This document shows, piece after piece, positions 34,158 to 43,079 of a stretch of 64,000 nt of DNA. The notes under the pieces were generated by a model. The model saw only the letters and a program-made list of their open reading frames with translations, was not told where the DNA came from and did not search any database. Source of the stretch: Acuticoccus sp051016205 (GTDB lineage Bacteria > Pseudomonadota > Alphaproteobacteria > Rhizobiales > Amorphaceae); assembly GCA_051016205.1 (NCBI GenBank), contig CP136534.1, positions 4,774,001-4,838,000 of the forward strand, given 5' to 3'. The position numbers and the translations under genes were made by a program. The number at the start of each line of letters is the position of its first letter. The first letter of the stretch is position 1.

Positions 34158-34891
34158 CGCGCCGTGTAGCCGCCATCCACCAACATATCGGTGCCGGTTA
34201 CGAAGCTGGCGTCGTCGCTGGCGAGGAAAGCGGCGGCGGCGGCAATTTCCTCGGGCGCGCCGATCCTGCCGATGGGGTGATTGGGCACGAACGCGTCCTC
34301 GACGGCCGCTTGGCTGCCGGCTTGGCGCACAAGACGCCCTGTCATGACCGCGCCTGGGGAGAGGCTGACGGCACGAATGTTGTCGGCCGAATGGTCAAGG
34401 GCAAGGGTGCGGGTCAGCGAGTGGAGAGCGGCCTTGGTGGCACAGTACGCTGCCCGCCCGGGCGTCGACACATGCCCCAGTTGGGATGCCACGTTGATGA
34501 TCACGCCGCCGCCAGCCTCCACCATGAATGGGATGGTGTGCCGGCACATGAGAAACGCCCCCGTCAGGTTGACGGCAAGGGACAAGTCCCAGGCCTGACG
34601 GGAGATCTCGCACACCGTCCCCACAGGCGTCGGCGCTGCAGCATTGTTGACGAGAATTGTGGGCGGCCCCAGCTGCGCTGCCACCTCGTCAATGGTGCGT
34701 GCCACAGCGTTTTCGTCGGTGATGTCGCAGTCAAACGGATGGCTGACGGTGTGCTCGCCGAAACCAAGATCGAGGGAGGCGACCTGGGCGCCCTCCGCCT
34801 CGAAGCGCGTTGCGATGGCACGGCCGATGTCGCCCGCCGCGCCGGTGACAATGGCGGTGCGACCGGTAAGGCGCTCTGCCGACAGCGTCAT
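34154..34891 (-). CDS. Short-chain dehydrogenase/reductase (SDR 1)
   Basis: Classical SDR of 245 aa. The cofactor motif is VTGAAGDIGRAIA with Asp after the second strand (SLDLG), suggesting NAD(H); NNAAA, Ser in NVASQLG, and YCATK (Tyr-x3-Lys) complete the active site. Last gene of the long minus-strand operon that begins with dctQ. Its start overlaps the CMD-like gene stop by four bases. Oxidises or reduces an alcohol/ketone of unknown identity. Confidence 0.87.
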   Translation of the reverse strand: MTLSAERLTGRTAIVTGAAGDIGRAIATRFEAEGAQVASLDLGFGEHTVSHPFDCDITDENAVARTIDEVAAQLGPPTILVNNAAAPTPVGTVCEISRQAWDLSLAVNLTGAFLMCRHTIPFMVEAGGGVIINVASQLGHVSTPGRAAYCATKAALHSLTRTLALDHSADNIRAVSLSPGAVMTGRLVRQAGSQAAVEDAFVPNHPIGRIGAPEEIAAAAAFLASDDASFVTGTDMLVDGGYTAR

Positions 34892-35676
34892 GATTTGTCC
34901 CCGCGTTCGCCTGCATCAGAGGCACTGCCAGAAAATCCGCCCACGTCCGTACCGCCTGAGACGTCGTATGCGCCTTCGCGAGGCATGTCGGCCCACACGC
35001 GAAAACGCCCCGACGGGGTGACTTCGCCTGCCGTCATCACGTCGTGCCAGGCGGTGCAGGCGTCCAAGAAGGCATTCACGCCGCAGGGCCAGATCACGTA
35101 GCTGAGCGCTTCCACCATCTTCTCTTCAGCGATGCCGGCGCGGTAGGCGGCACGCACGTGGTGGGCAACACCGCCGGACGAGTGCCGCGCTGCCTGTGCG
35201 GCCAACATGCAAAGCTCTGCGGTATCGGCGGGCACGTCCTCCCCACGAAGGCGTGCCAACGCGTCGGCATAGGCCGCGCCAGGGTCGAGGGTGGGCAAGA
35301 AACCGCTCCAGTGGGCTTGCGCGAAGGTGAGGGCATCGCCGACGGCGACTGCGCCTGCCATGGCAATGATGGTCTGGGCCGTCGCTTCTGTCCCACCCGC
35401 ATCGCAGTAGAGTTTGAGGTGATGGGTGCCGATCCCCTCCCGTGCCACCACGAGGATCGCAAGCCAAACGCTCTCACGCTCCAACGGCCTGAGGTGGCGT
35501 GGCCGGACGGTCAGCGCCTCATACATCTGCATATAGGCGGCGTGAAGGTCGGGCGCTGCGGCGGCAAGGGCGCCATGGTGGGCAAGGAGAAAGCCGCGGC
35601 CTCGGCGCAGCGCCTCAAGGCGGGTGCGCAGCGCCTCTGGCTCTGGCAGGGGAATTGACGGTGGATCCTCGCTCAT
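34888..35676 (-). CDS. Two-half carboxymuconolactone decarboxylase-like protein
   Basis: Protein of 262 aa made of two AhpD/CMD-like halves. The first half has LAILVVAREGIGTHHLK and the second has GGVAHHVRAAYRAGI followed by MVEALSYVIWPCGVNAF; both carry a His pair. A Gly/Ser-rich tail ends the protein. No CxxC. It is followed by a related 228-aa paralogue with the same layout, so the two probably form a heteromeric unit. Start at the ATG overlapping the paralogue's stop. Confidence 0.72.
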   Translation of the reverse strand: MSEDPPSIPLPEPEALRTRLEALRRGRGFLLAHHGALAAAAPDLHAAYMQMYEALTVRPRHLRPLERESVWLAILVVAREGIGTHHLKLYCDAGGTEATAQTIIAMAGAVAVGDALTFAQAHWSGFLPTLDPGAAYADALARLRGEDVPADTAELCMLAAQAARHSSGGVAHHVRAAYRAGIAEEKMVEALSYVIWPCGVNAFLDACTAWHDVMTAGEVTPSGRFRVWADMPREGAYDVSGGTDVGGFSGSASDAGERGDKS

Positions 35677-36359
35677 CCGCCAAACCCTTCCTGGCCCGAC
35701 AGTGCGGCCCAGGCGCGAAATGCGTCCGAGGCCGGAACATCGCCGGCCACGATCATCTCCCGCCACACCTTCGCGGCCTCAACGAAATAGGGGACGCTGG
35801 CGGGGAACATTGTCAGCGACAAAGCCTCCGCAAGATCCGCCTCAGGCACCGTGGCGGCGTAGGCGGCGCGGATGGCAAATGTCAGGCCCGTCCACGCACC
35901 GTTTGCGGTCTGAACGGCGGCGGCGGCAAGGTGGACAAGGCGCGCGTCCGCCCCCTCGCCTGCCCGCGACAACGCCTCGCGCCAGGAGGCTTCCACATCG
36001 ATCTGCGGCACGTGGGAGGCCCAATGGGTGTCCACGAAGTGGTAAGCGCGGAAACCGCACACATGGGCGACGATAGCAAGAATGGCGCGGATCTCATCAT
36101 CCGTTCCGTCAGCGGCGCGAAACTTTGCGATGTGGTGGGTGGCAATGGCCTCGTCCGTCGCAATCAAGATCGCAAGCCACACGAACTCGCGGTCATGGTG
36201 GGAGAGGACACGCTCATCCAGCGCAAGGGCTGTGTAGGCGGCATCGTAGGCATCAAGAAGTTTTGGCGCGGTCAGGGCCATCAGACCGTGGTGGGGGAGG
36301 AGATAGCCGCGCTTGTGGCGCACCGCGGAAAGGCGGTCGGACAGATCCTCAGGCGACAT
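35673..36359 (-). CDS. CMD-like paralogue with a degenerate second half
   Basis: Protein of 228 aa, paralogue of the 262-aa neighbour: both start with a conserved RGYLLPHHGLMA / RGFLLAHHGALA helix and share REFVWLAILIATDEAIATHH. In the second half the HH pair is replaced (GAWTGLTFAIRAAY), so only the first half keeps its histidines. The ATG start at 36359 gives an 11-base overlap with the GMC gene upstream. Function unknown. Confidence 0.72.
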   Translation of the reverse strand: MSPEDLSDRLSAVRHKRGYLLPHHGLMALTAPKLLDAYDAAYTALALDERVLSHHDREFVWLAILIATDEAIATHHIAKFRAADGTDDEIRAILAIVAHVCGFRAYHFVDTHWASHVPQIDVEASWREALSRAGEGADARLVHLAAAAVQTANGAWTGLTFAIRAAYAATVPEADLAEALSLTMFPASVPYFVEAAKVWREMIVAGDVPASDAFRAWAALSGQEGFGG

Positions 36360-37977
36360 GGGCGGCCTCCGGCATGTTGGCACGGGACAGAAAGTCTGCC
36401 GCGCGGGCGCCGATCATCATCGACGGGGCATGGGTGTTGCAGCCAGGCATGGTAGGCATGACGGAAGCGTCGGCCACCATCAATCCTTCGACGCCGTGGA
36501 CGTTGAGAGTGCCGTCCACCACCGCCATCGCATCATTGCCCATGCGGCAAGTGCCGACGGGGTGAAACACGGTGTCGGCCTTTTGGCGCAGGAACGCATC
36601 AAGGTCGGCATCGCTGGTGGCTGCGGCGCCAGGGGCAAGCTCCTCGCCGCGATAGCGGTCAAAGGCGGGACGGGAGAAGATGTCGCGCAACAGCCTGATC
36701 CCGGCCTTAAGGGCGACGCGGTCGGCCGCGGCGGACAGGTAGTTGGGGCAGATCATCGGCGCGGCGGAAGGGTCGGCGGAGCGCAGTTTGATTTCCCCGA
36801 CGCTGTGCGGGCGCAACTGATAGACGTTGGCGAAAAACCCATGCTGCGCCTTGCCGCCAGACAAGGGATGGCGCAGCAGCGCTGTGGAGAGCCCCGGCAG
36901 GAAGTGGGACTGGAGGTCAGGCACCTCCAACGCTGGGTCTGAGCGCAGGAATGCGCCCACCTCCAGAGGAAACCGCGCCGCAGGCCCCGTTCCCGTCGCA
37001 AGGGCCTGCCCCAGCACCATCGCCGCCCTGTCGGCCCGCAAGATGCGCTGGAGGGTGATGGGCTCACGCGAGGCATGTTCCACCCGCACCAACAAGTGAT
37101 CCTGAAGGTTCTGGCCAACGCCAGGAAGGTCCACCGTGATGGGAATGTCGTGGGCGGCGAGCGCGTCCGCAGGGCCAATGCCCGACAGCATGAGAAGATG
37201 CGGCGACATCACCGCCCCTCCGCACAAGACCACCGTGTCCGCACGCACCTCAACATCCTCACCACCCTGGCGAACCAGAAGGCCGGTGGCGTGATGCCCA
37301 TTGAACAGAATGCGCGTTGCATGCGCGCGGGTGAGGACGGAAAGGTTCCGCTGACCTGCCACCGGCGACAGGTAGGCGGTGGCTGCACTGACGCGCCTGC
37401 CATTGGCGATGGTGAAATCGTACCGTCCTGTGCCTTCGGGGTGGGGTCCGTTGAAGTCATCGGTTGTGGGGAGCCCTGCCTCGCCCGCTGCGGTGAGGAA
37501 GGCCTCTGACAGAGGGTGAAGCCCTGGTGGGCGGGTGACAGGCTGCGGGCCGTCACCGCCGTGGTGCTCGCTGGCGCCCATGTGATGGCGCTCGATGGCG
37601 CGGAAGGCGGCAAGCACCGTCTCCCAGCGCCACTCGGGCAAGCCCCTTTGGGCCCAGCCGTCATAGTCGGCAGGGATACCGCGGGTCCACACCATGCCGT
37701 TTATTGCTGAGGAGCCGCCGATCACCTTGCCCCTTGGCCAGGCAATCACCCGGCCGTCGAGGTTCGGCTCAGGCTCTGTGCGAAAGCTCCAGTTGGCATA
37801 ACGGCCGCGCAGGAGAACGCCTGTCATCAAGGGGACGCGCAGGAGTGGGTTCCAGGCCCCTCCGCCCGCCTCCACAAGGGCGATGCGGCAGCCCTGGTCC
37901 TTTGCCAGCGTGCCTGCGACCACCGCGCCGGCAGAGCCTGAACCGACAACGGCAATGTCGGCGTCGATGCGCTTCAT
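36349..37977 (-). CDS. GMC-family FAD oxidoreductase, choline-dehydrogenase-like (copy 3)
   Basis: Flavoprotein of 542 aa. The FAD motif is VVGSGSAGAVVAGTLAK, the GMC signature is GKVIGGSSAINGMVWTRG, and the catalytic His is in VFHPVGTCRMG, with NTHAPSMMIG near the C-terminus. Unlike the other two GMC enzymes here it has no cysteine cluster and resembles BetA-type alcohol dehydrogenases. Coupled by four bases to the OYE-type gene upstream. Substrate unknown. Confidence 0.88.
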   Translation of the reverse strand: MKRIDADIAVVGSGSAGAVVAGTLAKDQGCRIALVEAGGGAWNPLLRVPLMTGVLLRGRYANWSFRTEPEPNLDGRVIAWPRGKVIGGSSAINGMVWTRGIPADYDGWAQRGLPEWRWETVLAAFRAIERHHMGASEHHGGDGPQPVTRPPGLHPLSEAFLTAAGEAGLPTTDDFNGPHPEGTGRYDFTIANGRRVSAATAYLSPVAGQRNLSVLTRAHATRILFNGHHATGLLVRQGGEDVEVRADTVVLCGGAVMSPHLLMLSGIGPADALAAHDIPITVDLPGVGQNLQDHLLVRVEHASREPITLQRILRADRAAMVLGQALATGTGPAARFPLEVGAFLRSDPALEVPDLQSHFLPGLSTALLRHPLSGGKAQHGFFANVYQLRPHSVGEIKLRSADPSAAPMICPNYLSAAADRVALKAGIRLLRDIFSRPAFDRYRGEELAPGAAATSDADLDAFLRQKADTVFHPVGTCRMGNDAMAVVDGTLNVHGVEGLMVADASVMPTMPGCNTHAPSMMIGARAADFLSRANMPEAAHVA

Positions 37978-39932
37978 CGAGGTTGGTCGAGGCCGCGAGC
38001 GGCGGCGTTGGCATCGTGCATCGCCTCAAACAGTGTGCGCGGGGCAAGTGCATCGCCGATGACGTGAACGACAAGGCCCTTGTCTTCCAACGCTGCCTGC
38101 ATGACGTGCGCGCCTGTGCCCCGTCCTGCATAGACCAGTCGATCGAAGGGGCCATAACGCACCTCCTCGCCGGTGTACTTGTTGCGGCACAAGAGCGTGC
38201 CTCCTTCAAGCGAGAGGGGGATCAGGCCTGGCCGCAACGCCACGCCGATGGCAGCGAGGCGTTCAAGGGCGGTCATGCGGCTATAAATGGTGACGTCCCA
38301 CAACGGCCCGTCCGGCCGGCTAACAACGGTGACGTCGGCACCTTCATGGACAAAGGTTTCGGCCGCCGTCAGGCTCGCCCATGAGCCGGCGTCGTCGAGG
38401 ATCGCCACACGAGCGCCGTGCCACCCTTCGCGCGTCTCGGCAAGGGCGGCATCGACGGTTATCGGGCCCTCGAAGGGTAGCGGGTCGGGCACAGCGCCTG
38501 TGGCGAGGATGACAGTGTCGGCAGCAAAGTCTGCCACCATGTCCGCGGTTGCCTCGACGCCGGTCTGAACAGTGGCACCCGTTGCCTGAAGTTGATCCAG
38601 AAGATAGTCGCGCATGGTGTGAAGGTCGCGCCGGCCGTAGCCTGTGCCTGCCACATCGAGCTTACCGCCGAGAATAGCGGTGCGCTCCCAGACCGTAACC
38701 TCATGGCCGGCGCGGGCGGCGACACGCGCAGCTTCCATGCCGGCGGGACCGCCGCCCACCACCAGGACCCGTTGGGGGGTTGGGGAGGCCGGCGGATCTT
38801 CGGGCCAGACGTCCTCCTTGCCGACGCGCGGGTTCATCATGCAGGAGATGGGGCGGTGGAGGGCGATCTGGCCGATACAGTAGTTGTTGGCCACGCAGGG
38901 GCGAACATCCGCCGCGCGGCCTGCCCTGGTCTTGGCGATCACCGAGGGGTCGGCCATGTGGGCGCGGTTCATGCCCACCATCTGGATGGCACCTGTGGCG
39001 AGCGCGGCCTCAGCATCGGTGAGGGTGCGGTAGCGGTTGGCTGTGAAGAGCGGCACGTCGCCAATCACCTCACGCAGCTTGACGGTAAGGTCGAGGTAAG
39101 GGTGCGCCGGCGCAGTCATGTCCGCAACATGGTGGCCGATGCTGGGCCACTGGTAGGCCGCCACCGACGCGTTGACGAAGGCGACGCCAGACACAGCGAC
39201 AGCCCGTTCTGCGAGGGTGCGATGCTCCTGAGGGGTAACGCCATTCGGCATCAAATCGTCGACGCTCATGCGCACGCCGAGGCACAGTTGACTGCCGACG
39301 GCTTGGGCAACGGCTTCCAAAACCTCTAGCGGATAGCGCATGCGGTTTTCAAGGCTGCCGCCGTATGCGTCCGTGCGGACGTTGGCGGCGGGGGAGAGAA
39401 ACTGGTGCAGAAGGTGACCGTGACCAAGGTGCACCTCCATGCCTTCAAAGCCTGCCTCCACCGCAAGGAGGGCGGTCTCCACGTAGGCGTCGCGCACATC
39501 GTCCATTTCGCGGCGGGTCATTGCGTGAGGCATCTCGCCCCCTGCCACCCAGGGGACGGCTGAAGGCCCCCAGGCGGGCAAGCGATCCACGGCGTTTTCG
39601 CCATGGCGGCCTGCGTGGGTGATCTGCACGAACACCCGCGCCCCCTCCCCTTTGACCGCCTCGACCATCGCTTTCAGGCCGGCAAGGGCGCGCCTGTCGC
39701 CCCCCGAAAGCCCGCCTGATCGGCCAAGGGATGTTCTGTGAACGCGCAAAGGTTCCACAATGACCAGGGCAACGCCGCCGCGCGCACGCTCCCTCAGGTA
39801 GGCCACGTGTTCAGGTGTCGGCAGGAAGTCGCGGGCGAAGTTGGTGGTGTGGGCTGGCAGGAAGATGCGGTTGCGAAAGGTGACGTCGCCAATGGCAAAT
39901 GGGGAAAAGACGTTGGCGAACGGCTCGCTCAT
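37974..39932 (-). CDS. OYE/TMADH-type FMN-FAD oxidoreductase with an incomplete Fe-S motif (copy 3)
   Basis: Flavoprotein of 652 aa, paralogue of 5733-7730 (FLPAHTTNF versus FVPAHTTNY near the N-terminus). The OYE barrel covers about 1-345, and the C-terminal half has the FAD motif VVGGGPAGMEAARVAARAG. At the Fe-S site the motif reads CVANNYC then C: the second ligand is Asn. It probably performs amine oxidation or enoyl reduction in the TRAP-linked operon. It overlaps both neighbours by four bases. Confidence 0.84.
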   Translation of the reverse strand: MSEPFANVFSPFAIGDVTFRNRIFLPAHTTNFARDFLPTPEHVAYLRERARGGVALVIVEPLRVHRTSLGRSGGLSGGDRRALAGLKAMVEAVKGEGARVFVQITHAGRHGENAVDRLPAWGPSAVPWVAGGEMPHAMTRREMDDVRDAYVETALLAVEAGFEGMEVHLGHGHLLHQFLSPAANVRTDAYGGSLENRMRYPLEVLEAVAQAVGSQLCLGVRMSVDDLMPNGVTPQEHRTLAERAVAVSGVAFVNASVAAYQWPSIGHHVADMTAPAHPYLDLTVKLREVIGDVPLFTANRYRTLTDAEAALATGAIQMVGMNRAHMADPSVIAKTRAGRAADVRPCVANNYCIGQIALHRPISCMMNPRVGKEDVWPEDPPASPTPQRVLVVGGGPAGMEAARVAARAGHEVTVWERTAILGGKLDVAGTGYGRRDLHTMRDYLLDQLQATGATVQTGVEATADMVADFAADTVILATGAVPDPLPFEGPITVDAALAETREGWHGARVAILDDAGSWASLTAAETFVHEGADVTVVSRPDGPLWDVTIYSRMTALERLAAIGVALRPGLIPLSLEGGTLLCRNKYTGEEVRYGPFDRLVYAGRGTGAHVMQAALEDKGLVVHVIGDALAPRTLFEAMHDANAAARGLDQPR

Positions 39933-40294
39933 GAAACCTCGTCCGGCCGTGGCACGCGGGCGCCCGTGTGTTTTTCCACCAGGTGAAGCTCAACGTAGAC
40001 CTTGCCGGTGCCGCCATGGTCGATACCTGTGTCGAAGCAATCGAAGGTGCGGAAGGCGCGGCTGACGGGGTGAAGGCCCTCTGCGGCACGGTCCTGCGCC
40101 ATCAACAGCGCCGGCTGAAGCTTTGCCAAGATCCCCAGGCACAAGTTGGCCGTGGAACGTTGCGGGTCGAGCCTGCCCGAAAGGTCGAATACGAACGTCT
40201 CGTCCGTCTTGATGTGGTTGGCGCAATGAAAGGCACGGGTGACGGTGGCGACAACAACATAGTCGTCGGCACGGGCGGGGTCGAAGGCGTTCAT
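39929..40294 (-). CDS. TIGR04076-like small protein (a)
   Basis: Protein of 121 aa, start at the ATG overlapping its upstream neighbour. It shares with the next protein the layout YVVVATVTRAF (or YEIVVTVTSSP), a DETFVFDL strand, then NLCLGIL and an ending CFDTGIDHGG. This resembles the TIGR04076 family of small beta-rich proteins of unknown function. It has fewer cysteines than its paralogue. Its place next to an OYE-type enzyme suggests an accessory or electron-transfer role. Confidence 0.6.
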   Translation of the reverse strand: MNAFDPARADDYVVVATVTRAFHCANHIKTDETFVFDLSGRLDPQRSTANLCLGILAKLQPALLMAQDRAAEGLHPVSRAFRTFDCFDTGIDHGGTGKVYVELHLVEKHTGARVPRPDEVS

Positions 40295-40824
40295 GCCTCT
40301 TCGCCTTTGGGGCCGATCATGCGGGCGGTGACGGGCTCTTTGGTGTCGACGCGGCGCATGTGAACCTCGCAAAGGGCCTTTGAGGCGCCCTCGTCGAGGC
40401 CTGTCATGGGGCACTCGTGATAACGCCACACGCAGGTGAGCGGGTTGAGGCCCTCTGCCGCACGATCGAACGTCATGTAGAAGACGGACAGGATCGGCGA
40501 CATCAGGTGCACGCACAAAGGCGCGTCGGACAGTTCCGTCTTCACCTTGTGGCGCATGTCGAAGACGATTGTCTGGCCTTCCTTCACACCGCACCCGCAG
40601 CCTGTGGGACTTGAGGTGACGGTGACGACGATCTCGTAATCGTCGAGCCAGGTGTGGCCGAGATGTCTGCGTGCGGAGAAGAGGTTGCGCGCTTCGGGCG
40701 ACAGGCGCTTCAGGTCATCCTCGGTGAGGTCGAGGGCCTCCTTCAGCCGGTCCTTCATCTCCGGCAGATGATCGTCCCGCTGCACGTAGTAGGGGTCGAT
40801 GGGAAGGTCCTTGTTGCGCGTCAT
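40291..40824 (-). CDS. TIGR04076-like small protein (b), cysteine-rich
   Basis: Protein of 177 aa. The first 55 residues are a charged helix-rich region (DHLPEMKDRLKEALDLTEDD); the rest is a TIGR04076-like domain with YEIVVTVTSSPTGCGCGVKE, then FDMRHKVKTEL, APLCVHLM and RYHECPM. The CGCG pair and later cysteines could bind metal or a cluster. It is a paralogue of the adjacent 121-aa protein; the pair probably form a heterodimer. Function unknown. Confidence 0.6.
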   Translation of the reverse strand: MTRNKDLPIDPYYVQRDDHLPEMKDRLKEALDLTEDDLKRLSPEARNLFSARRHLGHTWLDDYEIVVTVTSSPTGCGCGVKEGQTIVFDMRHKVKTELSDAPLCVHLMSPILSVFYMTFDRAAEGLNPLTCVWRYHECPMTGLDEGASKALCEVHMRRVDTKEPVTARMIGPKGEEA

Positions 40825-41564
40825 AGGGCCGTCACTCCGCCATCGACCACCAGGATGTGGCCCGTCACGTAACCTGCGGCGGGAGAGGCGAGGAAGAGCG
40901 CAGCGCGCGCCACCTCGTCCGCCTTGCCGACCCGCCCCAGGGGGACCGCGGCCACAAGGGCTGCGGCGCGGTCCGGATCGGCTCTCGCAACGGCTGTCAT
41001 CGGCGTTTCGATGGGGCCCGGTGCGACGGCGTTCACCCTGGCGCCGAAGGCTGCAAACTCCACCGAAAGGGTGCGCGACAGGGCCATGACGCCGCCCTTG
41101 GAGGCTGCGTACGCCGTTGCCCGGCGGTGACCGACAATGCCGATCTGGCTGGCAAAAAACACAAGGCTCCCCCCACCCGCGGCCTTAAAGATGGGCTCCA
41201 CGGACCGTGCCACATGGAAGGGGCCGTCAAGGTTGATGGCCATCACGCGGCGCCAGTCCGTATCGGCGGTCTCGCCAACGCCGCGATGGTCGAAAACGCC
41301 GGCAGTCAAAATCACAGCGTCGAGGCCGCCGAGAGCCTGAGCTGCCTGCTCGACAGCGTCGGTGACGGCTGCACCGTCCGTCACGTCGCAGGTCATCGTC
41401 CAGGTGGCGTCGACCGTCTCGCCAGGCAAAGTGGTGGCGCCAACGCGGGCGCCTGCAGCCGTCGCAAGGGTGGCGCAAGAAGCGCCGATCCCAGAGCCCG
41501 CGCCGAGGATCAGCGTGCGCAGCCCCTCAAGGTCGACAAGGGGTCCACCGCCCGCCTCGCTCAT
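40821..41564 (-). CDS. Short-chain dehydrogenase/reductase (SDR 2)
   Basis: Classical SDR of 247 aa with cofactor motif LILGAGSGIGASC, catalytic Ser in FFASQIG, and YAASK. The NAG motif is changed to LTAGVF. Start at the ATG four bases inside the methyltransferase stop, which removes an in-frame extension of ten codons. Substrate unknown; it lies between the methyltransferase and the paired small proteins. Confidence 0.86.
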   Translation of the reverse strand: MSEAGGGPLVDLEGLRTLILGAGSGIGASCATLATAAGARVGATTLPGETVDATWTMTCDVTDGAAVTDAVEQAAQALGGLDAVILTAGVFDHRGVGETADTDWRRVMAINLDGPFHVARSVEPIFKAAGGGSLVFFASQIGIVGHRRATAYAASKGGVMALSRTLSVEFAAFGARVNAVAPGPIETPMTAVARADPDRAAALVAAVPLGRVGKADEVARAALFLASPAAGYVTGHILVVDGGVTAL

Positions 41565-42637
41565 GCCGCTTTGTGGGCGACAATCAGCGTCCACGGAAAG
41601 CGCCAGGAGGTCATCTCTGGCGACAGAGCGCCGGTGAATTCCTCGAACGGCAAAACCTCAATCCTCTCAAACCCTGCGGCACGGTGTGCGCCTTCAAGGT
41701 CCATCTCGTTGAGGGGCACCATGAAGGGCTCGTTGTTTCGCTCAGAGTGGCCGTAGTGGATGAAGGTGGAGAAGGGATCGGTGGCAGGGATAAAGTCGAG
41801 GTGAATGGAAAGGCCGCCCGGCGCCAGGAGCCGATGGGACTCTTCCAGCACCTTGGCAATGTGCTTTGGCGGCATTTCGTGCAGCATCATGGTGGATGTG
41901 ACGACGTCGTAGGCGCCCTCCTCCAGCCCTGTCGCTGCGGCATCGGCCTGCTTGAAGCGCACGTTGCGGGCCTGGTCTTCCACAGCGCGGTGGGCGGCAA
42001 GGCGAAGGCACGGCGCGGCAAGCTCCACCCCCACCACGTCCACCTCGGGGTGGTCGGCATAAAAGGCGCGGGTGGACCCGCCGAAGCCGCAGCCAAGGTC
42101 GGCCACGCGCGACACGGGCCGGCCGGCGCGGGAGAAGGCTTGCGCGGTGAAGCGGTGGTGCAGGCTCTCCGCCTTGTTCAGCATCGGCGCGGTGGAGCGG
42201 GCGCCCCGCTCATAGACATAGCCTGCGATGGCATCGCTCCACACCCCACCGGGGTGCTGGTGAATGTCGATGGAGGTATAGTATTCGGGCTGCTGGAAGT
42301 CGGGGTCCAGCTCCAGAAGACCGTCCGACAGCGGCTCTTCCAGAGACTTTGCGATCTGGTCGCGATAGCGGCCATAGTGGTGGGCAAGGCCGTGACGGCC
42401 TGAATACTTCATGCGCTGCTGATGACGCTCGAACCAGCCGAAGAACTGGTACGTGGTGTCGTCCTCCATCAGGGTCCTGGCCTCGGCGGCGGACTTGGGT
42501 GCCGCGCCTTCGGCGACGGCCTTTTCGTAGTTGGCGCGCACGGCGGGAAACATCTGCCGCGTCCAGGCCATCTTGCAGTCCAAGACAAAGGCCTGGAAGG
42601 CATCGAACGGGCGATGGGTGGGGATGTCGTCGATCAT
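41561..42637 (-). CDS. Class I SAM-dependent methyltransferase (copy 2)
   Basis: Predicted 358-aa methyltransferase, paralogue of 4649-5707. Motif I is VADLGCGFGGST, then VGVELAAPC, and TSTMMLHEMP. The shared N-terminal region includes FFGWFERHQQRM and DIHQHPGGVW, and the shared C-terminal motifs are RNNEPFM and FPWTL. The ATG at 42637 has GGGAGG nearby and gives an N-terminus matching copy 1. It follows the small helical protein by 88 bases that contain a hairpin. Methyl acceptor unknown. Confidence 0.8.
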   Translation of the reverse strand: MIDDIPTHRPFDAFQAFVLDCKMAWTRQMFPAVRANYEKAVAEGAAPKSAAEARTLMEDDTTYQFFGWFERHQQRMKYSGRHGLAHHYGRYRDQIAKSLEEPLSDGLLELDPDFQQPEYYTSIDIHQHPGGVWSDAIAGYVYERGARSTAPMLNKAESLHHRFTAQAFSRAGRPVSRVADLGCGFGGSTRAFYADHPEVDVVGVELAAPCLRLAAHRAVEDQARNVRFKQADAAATGLEEGAYDVVTSTMMLHEMPPKHIAKVLEESHRLLAPGGLSIHLDFIPATDPFSTFIHYGHSERNNEPFMVPLNEMDLEGAHRAAGFERIEVLPFEEFTGALSPEMTSWRFPWTLIVAHKAA

Positions 42638-42704
42638 GCGGGCCTCCCGATGTGTGGGCCGCACCCTTGTGGCGGCGCGGCCGGTATTGTGAGTGTTGTC
42701 GGCG

Positions 42705-42725
42705 GCGAAGCGTCCCGCGCTTCGC
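42705..42725 (-). promoter_or_regulatory. Hairpin between the small helical protein and methyltransferase genes
   Basis: A perfect 8-bp inverted repeat (GCGAAGCG / CGCTTCGC) with a five-base loop starts immediately after the small gene's stop. No T-run follows. It is the only sizeable gap in this operon downstream of dctP and may reduce read-through or protect the upstream message. Confidence 0.4.
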
Positions 42726-43061
42726 TCAGTCGCGGTTGAACTTGTCGACACCCTCTTCAGGCGCACCGAGGGAGACCTCGCGGCCGAGGGTGGCGGCCAT
42801 CAGTTCAGCCACGAACGCCTTACGGTCAGCGTCGAGCCTTGCCTTGTCCTCCTCGGACGGGGCGAACCCGTCGAGGGCGCCTTTTTCAAGCGTCCCCGAC
42901 TTTTCAAGGAGCGCCTCCAAGCAGGACAACCTGTCCTTGGTGACGTGCAGCTCAGCGGCCAGCGTCATCACCATGGCAAGCAGCCTGTCGGTGGCGGGAT
43001 CGTCGAAGAAGGTCTGCTCCGCCTTGTAGGGCAGGCCTGTGGGGTGGTGCATCTGGTTCAT
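42726..43061 (-). CDS. Small helical protein, partner of methyltransferase (copy 2)
   Basis: Protein of 111 aa, paralogue of 4329-4652. The shared core is QTFFDDPATDRLL then LAAELHVTKDRLSCLEALLEK; the rest is charged helix (EEDKARLDADRKAFVAEL). I prefer the ATG at 43061 because GGGA precedes it at a good distance; an upstream in-frame ATG at 43073 lacks a ribosome site. It is 18 bases after dctP. Like copy 1 it is always beside the methyltransferase, so the two products probably work together. Confidence 0.7.
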   Translation of the reverse strand: MNQMHHPTGLPYKAEQTFFDDPATDRLLAMVMTLAAELHVTKDRLSCLEALLEKSGTLEKGALDGFAPSEEDKARLDADRKAFVAELMAATLGREVSLGAPEEGVDKFNRD

Positions 43062-43079
43062 CGGCGATCCCATGTTCGC

